Source: Microbacterium aurantiacum | GTDB taxonomy: Bacteria > Actinomycetota > Actinomycetes > Actinomycetales > Microbacteriaceae | Assembly (NCBI RefSeq): GCF_002872075.1 | Contig: NZ_PGGU01000018.1 | Location: forward strand, 20,237-84,236 | DNA: 64,000 bases | Direction of reading: 5' to 3' | In this document: in pieces, positions 1 to 6,807 of the stretch | Position numbering within the stretch: position 1 is the first letter of the stretch | Layout of the letters: the number at the start of each line of letters is the position of its first letter | The notes under the pieces: generated by a model | Seen by the model: the letters and a program-made list of their open reading frames with translations, nothing else | The model's database searches: none | What the model was told of the DNA's origin: nothing | Made by a program: the position numbers and the translations under genes

Positions 1-1720
1 GTGCCTTGTTCTGCGACTCGGCGTTCTCCATGTCGAACTCGAGCACCTTGTCGTACCCGAGACCGGCTGCCTGTTCCTGCAGCTCGGCCTTCAGCGACTC
101 GAACTCGGCGTCATCGGCGGCGAACGCCATCTGCCACGAGTACTGGATGACCACGGCCTTGACCTGGTTGCGGAGCGTCTCGATCTCCGAGGGGTCGGCC
201 GGGGCGGCGTAGCTCGCACCGGGGGCGACCAGCAGCTGGTCGTTCGTCTCCAGGTACTCCATCGTGGTGGCGGCTCCGCCCATCTTGGCCGACCAGTCAG
301 CCGAGAGCGGCGTCTTCACGAGCTCCTGATACGAGGGCCACGCCTTGTAGCTGAACGGCAGCCCGGTCTCCTCGTCGATGTCGACCGGGAGGACGGCGGT
401 GACGTTGAGCGCGGAGGCGCCGTCGGCATAGGTGCCGCCTCCCAGCTCGGCCGGAACCTGCGCCTCGCCGCTGATGAAGGCCTGCTTGCCCAGCTCGGTG
501 AGCACCGGCTGACCGGAGTCGTCGAGATCCCAGGTCATTCCCTGGGGACCGGCGGCGCCCATGGTCTGGCTGTTGTTGGCGTAGGTGCCCTCGGCCGAGT
601 ACAGCCAGTCGATGAACGCCGCGATGCGCTCCGGGTCCTCGGCCTTGGAGCCGATCGCGATCACCGGCTTGCCGCCGAAGGCCTCGGCCCCGTAGGAGAA
701 GATGTTGATGTCCTTGATCGGCGCGATCTCGAAGCCCTTGCCTGCCGCGGTGTTCGCATCGGTGTTGTAGGCGGCCTGACCGAGCCAGGGCCACCACGAG
801 AACAGCACCTGGCCGTTCTGCACCTTCGACCACATGGTGTCGTAGTTCTGAGTGGTCGACTCGGGGTCGACGAGGCCGAGCTTGTTGGCCTCATGGTAGA
901 ACTTCAGCGTGCGCAGGTACTGGCCGTCATCGTCGAGGATGCCCTGGTAGTCCGAGCCGTCGGCCTTCGCCAGCACGAAGCCGAGCTCGTCGTAGCCGTA
1001 GAACGTGGTCGGCTGCTTGGCGGTGACCATCATGTTGCCGTCCCAGTCCTTGAACAGCGACAGCGCGTACACCTTGCCGCCGTTGGGGGCGGTCGGCTCG
1101 AGGTCCTGCATGTCCTTCAGCACCGGAAGGAGATCCTCGAGGGTGTTCAGCTCCGGGTAGCCGAGGGCCTTGTAGAGATCCCACCGCACGTACGGGCCGA
1201 AGGTCGGGTCGAGACCCTCGGACGGCTGGGTCGGCTTCAGTGACGAGACCGAGGTCGGGAAGGCGTAGACGCCGTCCTTCCCGTCGTTGAGGTGCTCGAC
1301 GGCGGTGTCGAACTTCTCGACGTTGCTCATCGCCGGGTAGAACGGCGCGCTGTCCAGCACGAGCCCGCCCTGGACCAGCTCGTCGAGTTTCTCGCCCTTC
1401 TCCGTGATGATCATGTCGCCGAGATCACCCGCTGAGACGCGTGTGTTGTAGAGGGTGTCACCGCCGCCCGCGACGTTCGGGGCGATGATGTTCAGCTTCA
1501 TGTTGAACTTCTTCTTCACGATGTCGGCGAACCAGCCCTCCTGGATCCCCATGTAGTTCGCGAGCCCGTCGAAGACGTCGATCGTGATCTCCTCGTCCCA
1601 CTTCTCGGGGAACGAGGTGATGTTCTCCTGCTGCTGCGCGCCACCTCCGGTGCACGACGTCAGCAGACCGGCGGCGACGAGCGCCACAGCCGTGAGCGCT
1701 ACCTTGCGCTTGAGTTTCAT
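1..1720 (-). CDS. ABC sugar-binding lipoprotein, copy 1 (C-terminus outside window)
   Basis: This is an extracellular solute-binding lipoprotein for a CUT1 (carbohydrate) ABC importer. The start ATG is at 1720, with AAAGGA a few bases upstream. A signal peptide ends in the lipobox LLTSC, so the protein is probably anchored to the outer face of the membrane. At least 573 codons are visible; the frame is still open at base 1, and alignment with the next gene predicts the stop within about ten codons beyond the edge. The whole protein is colinear with the neighbouring gene at 1783-3531 and roughly three quarters identical by eye, so it is a tandem duplicate. It is the last visible gene of an operon with two permeases. 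Large binding proteins of this LplA-like type usually bind oligosaccharides; the adjacent xyloglucanase and acetylxylan esterase suggest a xylo-oligosaccharide ligand, which is inference. Confidence 0.88.
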   Translation of the reverse strand, partial: MKLKRKVALTAVALVAAGLLTSCTGGGAQQQENITSFPEKWDEEITIDVFDGLANYMGIQEGWFADIVKKKFNMKLNIIAPNVAGGGDTLYNTRVSAGDLGDMIITEKGEKLDELVQGGLVLDSAPFYPAMSNVEKFDTAVEHLNDGKDGVYAFPTSVSSLKPTQPSEGLDPTFGPYVRWDLYKALGYPELNTLEDLLPVLKDMQDLEPTAPNGGKVYALSLFKDWDGNMMVTAKQPTTFYGYDELGFVLAKADGSDYQGILDDDGQYLRTLKFYHEANKLGLVDPESTTQNYDTMWSKVQNGQVLFSWWPWLGQAAYNTDANTAAGKGFEIAPIKDINIFSYGAEAFGGKPVIAIGSKAEDPERIAAFIDWLYSAEGTYANNSQTMGAAGPQGMTWDLDDSGQPVLTELGKQAFISGEAQVPAELGGGTYADGASALNVTAVLPVDIDEETGLPFSYKAWPSYQELVKTPLSADWSAKMGGAATTMEYLETNDQLLVAPGASYAAPADPSEIETLRNQVKAVVIQYSWQMAFAADDAEFESLKAELQEQAAGLGYDKVLEFDMENAESQNKA

Positions 1721-1782
1721 TGCTTTTCCTTTCGGGTAATGGATGTCGTGCTGAAATGCAGAGTGCCCTCAGCTCGGGGGCA

Positions 1783-3531
1783 TCAGCCGAACTGCTCGGC
1801 GACCTTCTCGCGATCCGCGTTGCGCTGTTCAGCGCGCTCCATGTCGACTTCGAGCACCTTGTCGTAGCCCAGGCCCTTCGCGTCTTCCTGCATGTCGGCC
1901 TTCAGCTGGTCGAACTCGGCGTCCGTGCTGGCGAAGACCATCTTCCAGGAGTACTGGACGACGATCGGCTCGACCTGCTTGCGCAGGGTCTGGATCTCCG
2001 AGGAGTCCGTCGGAGTGGTGTAGCTGGCGCCGGTCGCAACGAGCAGCTGGTCGTTGTCCCTCAGGTAGTCCATGGTGGTCGGCGCCCCGCCCATCTGGGC
2101 TTTCCAGTCCTCCGAGAGCGGTGTCTCCACGAGCGCCTGGTACGACGGCCAGGACCTGTAGCTGAAGGGCAGGCCGGTCTCCTCATCGATGTCGGCCGGG
2201 AGCACCGCCGACACGTTCAGCTGAGATCCGCCGTCGACGAAGCTGCCACCGCCCCACTCCGCAGGAACCTCGGCATCGCCTTCGATGAAGACCTCCTGGC
2301 CGAGCTCGGTCAGCGCGGGCTGGCCGGAGTCATCCAGCTCCCAGGTGAGACCCTTCGGACCTGCGGCAGACATGACCTTGCCGTCGTTGGCGTGGCGCCC
2401 CTCGGGCGAGTACAGCCAGTCGATGAATGCCGCGATGCGCTCGGGGTCCTTCGCCTTCGAGCCGATCGCGAAGGTCTGCGCTCCGCCGTACACCTCGGCA
2501 CCGAAAGTCAGCACGTCCATGTCCTTGAGCGGGGCGAGTGCGAAGCCCTTGCCGGCCTGGGTGTTGGCGTCGGCGTTGTAGGCCGACTGGCCGAGCCACG
2601 GCCACCAGGAGAACAGCACCTGCCCGTTCTGCACCTTCGAGAACATCGTGTCGTAGTTCTGCGTCGTCGACTCGGGGTCGATGAGGCCGAGCTTGTTGGC
2701 CTCGTGATAGAACTTCAGCGCGCGCAGGTACTCGCTGTCGTCGTCGAGGAGCGCCTGGTAGTCCGAACCATCAGCCTTGGCCACCGCGAAGCCCATGTCC
2801 TCATAGCCGTAGAACGCCTGGGGTTGCTTCGCTGTGACGATCCCGTTGCTGTCCCAGTCCTTGAACAGGGAAAGAGCGTAGACCTTGGCGCCGTTGGGGG
2901 CCGTTGGTTCTAGGTCCTGCATGGCCTTCAGCACCGGAAGGAGATCCTCGAGGGTGTTCAGCTCCGGATATCCGAGCTGCTTGTACAGATCCCAGCGGAT
3001 GTACGGCCCGAATGACGGGTCGACTCCCCCATCGGGTTCGGTGGGCTTGATCGAGGACATCAGTGTCGGGAAGGCGAAGACGCCGTCCTTGCCGTCGTTG
3101 AGGTGCTCGACTGCGACGTCGAACTTCTCGACGTTGGTCATCGCCGGGTAGAACGGCGCACTGTCCATCACCAGGCCGCCTTGGACGAGCTCGTCGAGCT
3201 TCTGTCCCTTGCCGACGACGATGAGGTCGCCGAGGTTGCCGGCCGAGACACGTGTGTTGTAGAGGGTGTCGCCGCCGCCGGAGACGTTCGGGGCGATGAA
3301 GTTCAGCTTCATGTTGAATTTCTTCTCCACGAGATCGCCGAACCACCCCTCCTGAATGCCCATGTAGTTCGCGACCTCGTCGAAGACGTCGATCGTGATC
3401 TTCTCGTCCCATTTGTCCGGGAACTCGGTGATGGCCTCATGCTGCTGTGCGTCACCGCCGGTGCAGGACGTGAGCAGACCGGCGGCCACGAGCGCCACGG
3501 CTCCGAGCGCCACGTTGCGCTTGAGTCTCAT
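1783..3531 (-). CDS. ABC sugar-binding lipoprotein, copy 2
   Basis: Solute-binding lipoprotein of 582 residues, of the long (about 550 residue) LplA-like type. The N-terminus is a lipoprotein signal with lipobox LLTSC at about residues 19-23. The start at 3531 follows a GAGGAAA ribosome site. The mature protein contains the aromatic stretch SWWPWLGQ around residue 320, shared with copy 1, which may line the sugar site. It lies 31 nt downstream of the second permease gene and 62 nt upstream of copy 1, all on the minus strand, so it belongs to one operon. No ATPase gene is present; the importer probably uses an ATPase encoded elsewhere. Having two closely related binding proteins on one permease pair suggests differing ligand length or decoration. 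Confidence 0.92.
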   Translation of the reverse strand: MRLKRNVALGAVALVAAGLLTSCTGGDAQQHEAITEFPDKWDEKITIDVFDEVANYMGIQEGWFGDLVEKKFNMKLNFIAPNVSGGGDTLYNTRVSAGNLGDLIVVGKGQKLDELVQGGLVMDSAPFYPAMTNVEKFDVAVEHLNDGKDGVFAFPTLMSSIKPTEPDGGVDPSFGPYIRWDLYKQLGYPELNTLEDLLPVLKAMQDLEPTAPNGAKVYALSLFKDWDSNGIVTAKQPQAFYGYEDMGFAVAKADGSDYQALLDDDSEYLRALKFYHEANKLGLIDPESTTQNYDTMFSKVQNGQVLFSWWPWLGQSAYNADANTQAGKGFALAPLKDMDVLTFGAEVYGGAQTFAIGSKAKDPERIAAFIDWLYSPEGRHANDGKVMSAAGPKGLTWELDDSGQPALTELGQEVFIEGDAEVPAEWGGGSFVDGGSQLNVSAVLPADIDEETGLPFSYRSWPSYQALVETPLSEDWKAQMGGAPTTMDYLRDNDQLLVATGASYTTPTDSSEIQTLRKQVEPIVVQYSWKMVFASTDAEFDQLKADMQEDAKGLGYDKVLEVDMERAEQRNADREKVAEQFG

Positions 3532-3562
3532 TGCATTTCCTCTCTCGGATGCGGTGGTGCCG

Positions 3563-4483
3563 TCAGCCCTTGACGGCGCCCAGCATGATGCCCTTCACGA
3601 AGAAGCGCTGGAACAGGGGGTAGATGAAGATGATCGGCAGGACGACGAGCACCGAGACGGTCGTCCTGATCGACGTCGGTGTCTGAGTGGTCGCCGCGGT
3701 GATGATGTTCGTGAGGTTGCCGCCGGAGTTCTGAGCGGCCTGGGCCAGGCTGTTGGCCTGGTTGATGAACATGTAGAGCAGGTACTGCAAGGTGTACAGA
3801 CTCTGATCGGTGATGTAGATCAACGTGTCCTGGAACGAGTTCCACTGGGCGACCGCCGAGAAGATCGCGACCGTCGCGAGGATCGGGGTCATGTTCGGCA
3901 GGAAGATGCGGAAGAAGATCTGCACGATGTTCGCGCCGTCCATCTCGGCCGCCTCCTGGAGCGATTCCGGCATCGCCTCGACGTACGTCTTCACCAGGAT
4001 GATGAAGAACGGCTGCACGATGAACGGCAGCACGTACACCCAGAAGTTGTTGGTGAGGCCGAGCGTCTTCATCACGATGAACACCGGGATGAGACCGGCG
4101 CTGAAGTACATGGTGATGATGACGGAGCGGTACCAGAACTGGCGGCCCCACATCTTGCTCTGCGAGAACATGAACCCGAGGAATGCGGAGGCGAGCACCG
4201 CGGCGAAGGTGCCGATCGCCGTGCGGCCGATGCTGACGACGGCCGCCATCGGAAGGCCGTTCAGCTGCAGCACCTGTGCATAGTTCTCGAGGTGGACGTC
4301 GACCGGGAACCAGCGCACCTGCCCGAGGGCCGAGACGTCGTTGGCGCTGATCGAGTTGATGATCAGGAAGTAGAACGGGTACGCGCACAGGAATGCCAGC
4401 GCGATGAAGACCGTGTAGTTCGTCATCGCGAAGATGATGTCGCCACCGCTGCGACGGCGGACCCCGAAAGTGGTGCTGCTCAT
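3563..4483 (-). CDS. Carbohydrate ABC permease (LplC/YtcP-like)
   Basis: Inner-membrane permease of 306 residues with about six hydrophobic segments. It has the EAA loop of MalG-type permeases at about residues 177-196 (EAAEMDGANIVQIFFRIFLP), which contacts the ATPase. It ends in the C-terminal KG typical of this family. The start ATG at 4483 follows GAAGGAG by six bases. It is the second gene of the operon, 13 nt after the partner permease and just before the two binding proteins, and should form a heterodimeric channel with the product of 4497-5498. Confidence 0.93.
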   Translation of the reverse strand: MSSTTFGVRRRSGGDIIFAMTNYTVFIALAFLCAYPFYFLIINSISANDVSALGQVRWFPVDVHLENYAQVLQLNGLPMAAVVSIGRTAIGTFAAVLASAFLGFMFSQSKMWGRQFWYRSVIITMYFSAGLIPVFIVMKTLGLTNNFWVYVLPFIVQPFFIILVKTYVEAMPESLQEAAEMDGANIVQIFFRIFLPNMTPILATVAIFSAVAQWNSFQDTLIYITDQSLYTLQYLLYMFINQANSLAQAAQNSGGNLTNIITAATTQTPTSIRTTVSVLVVLPIIFIYPLFQRFFVKGIMLGAVKG

Positions 4484-4496
4484 GGGTGTCTCCTTC

Positions 4497-5498
4497 TCAG
4501 ACGATGGACTGGCCGCGGACGCGCTTGGCGATCCAGTTGACGGTGAGCAGGAGAGCGACGGAGATGATGCTCTTCAGCATCCCGATCGCGGTCGCCATCG
4601 ACAGGCTGTTGCCCGTGATGCCGATGTTGTAGACGTACAGATCGAGGACCTGGATGCTCTCCTTGTTGAAGGCGTTCTGGAAGACGAAGTACTGCTCCAT
4701 GCCGTTGTTGAGCATGTTCGCGACGGACAGCAGCAGCAGCACGAGGTACGTGGGCATGAGCTGCGGGATGGTGATGTACCTCATCAGCTGGAACCGTCCG
4801 GCGCCGTCGATCTTCGCCGACTCGTAGAGCGACTGGTCGATGCCGGCGATCGCGGCGAGGTAGATGATCGCGCCCCAACCGAGGCCCTTCCAGACGCTCC
4901 ACAGCGTCATCGTGAGCCAGACGTTCTGATCGCTGTCGAGGAACTTGAGCGGTTGGGTGATGAGCCCCGCGTCGTTGAGCACGTTGTTGACCAGGCCCGA
5001 GCTGGAGAACAGCGAGAACGCGATCATGTAGACGAGCACCCACGAGATGAAGTTCGGGAGGGTGGTCAGAGTCTGCACGGCGTTGCGGAACCACGGCGCG
5101 CGCACCTCGTTGAGGAAGATCGCGAAGAACAGCGGGAGGATCGAGGTGGCGATGCCGAGGAAGCTGATGGCGAGGGTGTTCAGCAGCACCTGGCCGATCT
5201 GGGCCACCTGCGTCGGCGAGCTCACCAGGAGCTCGAACCACTGCAGTCCCACGAACTCGCTGCCGGAGAGCCCGAGGGCCGGCCGGTAGTCGAACAGCGA
5301 GTAGATCCAGCCGTACAGCGGGAAGTACGAGAACAGGAAGACCAGCACCAGAAACGGCACGATGCACAGGAACATGCCCATCGAGCGGCGGCCCCCCGCC
5401 TGCTGTCGCTGCCGGCGTCCGCGGCGGCGACGCGAGGAGGGGGAGTCCTTGATCACCACCGACTGAACGGCTGTGGTGTTCCCGATCGTCAGAGTCAT
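4497..5498 (-). CDS. Carbohydrate ABC permease (LplB-like)
   Basis: Permease of 333 residues and first large gene of the importer operon. A basic, arginine-rich cytoplasmic N-terminus of about 45 residues precedes six membrane segments. An EAA-like loop lies at about residues 225-245 (ESAKIDGAGRFQLMRYITIP). The frame is open further upstream, but the ATG at 5498 is chosen because the extension has no permease character and crosses the promoter at 5634-5662. An in-frame GTG at about 5564 is a weaker alternative. The ATG has no good ribosome site of its own. It overlaps the stop codon of a possible 18-codon leader frame (ATGA at 5498-5495), so translation may be coupled. Confidence 0.9.
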   Translation of the reverse strand: MTLTIGNTTAVQSVVIKDSPSSRRRRGRRQRQQAGGRRSMGMFLCIVPFLVLVFLFSYFPLYGWIYSLFDYRPALGLSGSEFVGLQWFELLVSSPTQVAQIGQVLLNTLAISFLGIATSILPLFFAIFLNEVRAPWFRNAVQTLTTLPNFISWVLVYMIAFSLFSSSGLVNNVLNDAGLITQPLKFLDSDQNVWLTMTLWSVWKGLGWGAIIYLAAIAGIDQSLYESAKIDGAGRFQLMRYITIPQLMPTYLVLLLLSVANMLNNGMEQYFVFQNAFNKESIQVLDLYVYNIGITGNSLSMATAIGMLKSIISVALLLTVNWIAKRVRGQSIV

Positions 5499-5551
5499 GA
5501 GACGGCCAGCGCGGTCTCGGGATGCTTCGCAGAGGTCACGGCATCGGTCAT
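5495..5551 (-). other. Possible 18-codon leader ORF before the permease operon
   Basis: A short frame starts with ATG at 5551 and ends in the TGA of an ATGA overlap with the permease start at 5498. It would encode MTDAVTSAKHPETALAVS. An AAAGGTGAG sequence lies about 10 nt upstream, whereas the permease ATG has no clear ribosome site. This is what a translational-coupling leader would look like. It could equally be chance, or the true N-terminus of the permease separated by a frameshift. Confidence 0.3.
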
Positions 5552-5614
5552 CGGGGCTACTCACCTTTGGGTAGGAGACACTGTCACGTTGCAGCGGACG
5601 TCGGAGAGACGCTG

Positions 5615-5685
5615 TCGAAACGCTTCGACTTTGAGCGTAAACGCGAAGCGACAGGAGCGCAAGACCGAATATCGAAACGCTTCGC
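5615..5685. promoter_or_regulatory. Two LacI-type operator sites
   Basis: Two near-palindromic sites, TCGAAACGCTTCGA at 5615-5628 and TCGAAACGCTTCGC at 5672-5685, lie 57 bp apart in the divergent region between the permease operon and the esterase gene. A third, perfectly palindromic copy is at 6745-6758. CG-centred palindromes like these are typical targets of LacI-family regulators. The first site falls at the predicted transcription start of the permease operon. The second lies just upstream of the -35 regions on both sides. No regulator gene is adjacent. Confidence 0.75.
5634..5662 (-). promoter_or_regulatory. Promoter of the xylo-oligosaccharide importer operon
   Basis: On the minus strand a -35 element TTGCGC (5662-5657) and a -10 element TACGCT (5639-5634) are separated by 17 bp. 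Transcription would start at about 5628, the edge of the operator 5615-5628, so a bound repressor would block initiation. Confidence 0.55.
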
Positions 5686-5714
5686 TGACGATGTCCGCCA
5701 ACGGGGCCGTGCGC

Positions 5715-5720
5715 TAATGT
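5715..5720 (+). promoter_or_regulatory. Leaderless -10 element (TAATGT) of esterase gene
   Basis: TAATGT ends 7 nt before the GTG at 5728 and no Shine-Dalgarno sequence is present. This spacing puts the transcription start on the start codon, as in other leaderless genes of this window. Confidence 0.5.
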
Positions 5721-5727
5721 GACCCCG

Positions 5728-6693
5728 GTGACCTTCACCGACCTTCCCCTGGACCAGCTCCGTTCGTTCCGGCCCGATGTCGCCGAGCCTGCGGATTTCG
5801 ACGACTTCTGGGCGCGCACTCTCGCCGAATCGCGGGCGCTCGCGACTGCTCCGCAGCTGCAGCCCGTGGCCACTCCGATCACGCAGCTGATCGTCGAGGA
5901 CCTCACCTTCAGCGGTTACGGCGGCGAGCCCATCCGCGCCTGGATCACCCGGCCGCACTCGGATTCCCCTCTGCCCACCGTCGTCGAGTACATCGGCTAC
6001 AACGGAGGGCGGGGCGTTCCTGGCGAGCGTCTGCAGTGGGCGGCGGCCGGTTACGTGCACGTGCTGATGGACACCCGGGGCCAGGGCAGCGGTTGGGGAA
6101 CGGGCGGCGACACCCCCGACCCGCACGGCTCGGACGGCTCGGTCCCCGGGTTCATGACCCGCGGCATCCGCAGCCCCGAGACCTACTTCTACCGCCGCGT
6201 GTTCACCGACGCCGCTCTGCTGATCGACGCGGCGGCCCAGCTGCCGTTCGTCGACGCGCGTCGCATCAGCGTGACCGGCGGCAGCCAGGGCGGCGGCATC
6301 AGCCTGGCCGCGGCCGCGCTCCACCCCGGCGTGAGCACGGCGATGCCCGACGTTCCGTTCCTCTGCCACTTCCGCCGCTCGGTGGAACTGACCCCTGAGC
6401 ATCCGTTCAAGGAGATCGAGCGCTACCTGGCCGTGCGCCGCGGCACGGTGGACGAGGTGTTCGCGACCCTGTCGTACTTCGACGGGGTGAACTTCGCGCG
6501 TCGCATCTCGGCGCCGGTGCTGTTCTCCGTGGCACTGATGGATGCCGTCGTGCTTCCATCGAGCGTCTTCGCGGCGTTCAATCACTGCGGCTCTGCGGAT
6601 GCCGAGATCGAGGTCTACGAGTTCAACGGCCACGAGGGCGGCCAGAGCGTGCAGTGGCTGCGCCAGGCGGAATGGCTCACCGCTCGCCTCTGA
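5728..6693 (+). CDS. Acetylxylan esterase / cephalosporin-C deacetylase (CE7 family)
   Basis: Alpha/beta hydrolase of 321 residues that removes acetyl groups from xylo-oligosaccharides, probably in the cytoplasm because no signal peptide is seen. The nucleophile is Ser186 in GGSQGG, with the acid Asp272 (ALMDAVV) and His302 (NGHEGG). These positions match the catalytic triad spacing of characterised CE7 enzymes, and the length is normal for the family. GTG 5728 is preferred to GTG 5719 because it sits 7 nt after TAATGT. The gene is divergent from the importer operon and 114 nt before the GH74 gene, with shared operators, so it should deacetylate imported xylo- or xyloglucan oligosaccharides. 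Confidence 0.93.
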   Translation: MTFTDLPLDQLRSFRPDVAEPADFDDFWARTLAESRALATAPQLQPVATPITQLIVEDLTFSGYGGEPIRAWITRPHSDSPLPTVVEYIGYNGGRGVPGERLQWAAAGYVHVLMDTRGQGSGWGTGGDTPDPHGSDGSVPGFMTRGIRSPETYFYRRVFTDAALLIDAAAQLPFVDARRISVTGGSQGGGISLAAAALHPGVSTAMPDVPFLCHFRRSVELTPEHPFKEIERYLAVRRGTVDEVFATLSYFDGVNFARRISAPVLFSVALMDAVVLPSSVFAAFNHCGSADAEIEVYEFNGHEGGQSVQWLRQAEWLTARL

Positions 6694-6735
6694 GCTCGCC
6701 GTACGGGTCAGTCGTCACACGCCGCAATCCGGCTC

Positions 6736-6764
6736 TTGTGATATTCGAAGCGCTTCGATAAAGT
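6736..6764 (+). promoter_or_regulatory. Promoter of GH74 gene with operator inside the spacer
   Basis: A -35 TTGTGA (6736-6741) and -10 TAAAGT (6759-6764) are 17 bp apart. The spacer contains the perfect 14-bp palindrome TCGAAGCGCTTCGA (6745-6758). A regulator bound there would exclude RNA polymerase. It matches the two sites at 5615-5685, so the importer, esterase and GH74 genes appear to be co-regulated. Confidence 0.7.
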
Positions 6765-6807
6765 CGCGGCGGGCCGTGCGGTCCGCCATCGACACGAAGG
6801 AGTGCGA

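Noticed and set aside
3395-5717. Plus-strand open frames of 380-430 codons opposite the permeases
   Set aside because: Histidine/Asp/Arg-rich shadow translations without domains; the minus strand has EAA loops and membrane segments.
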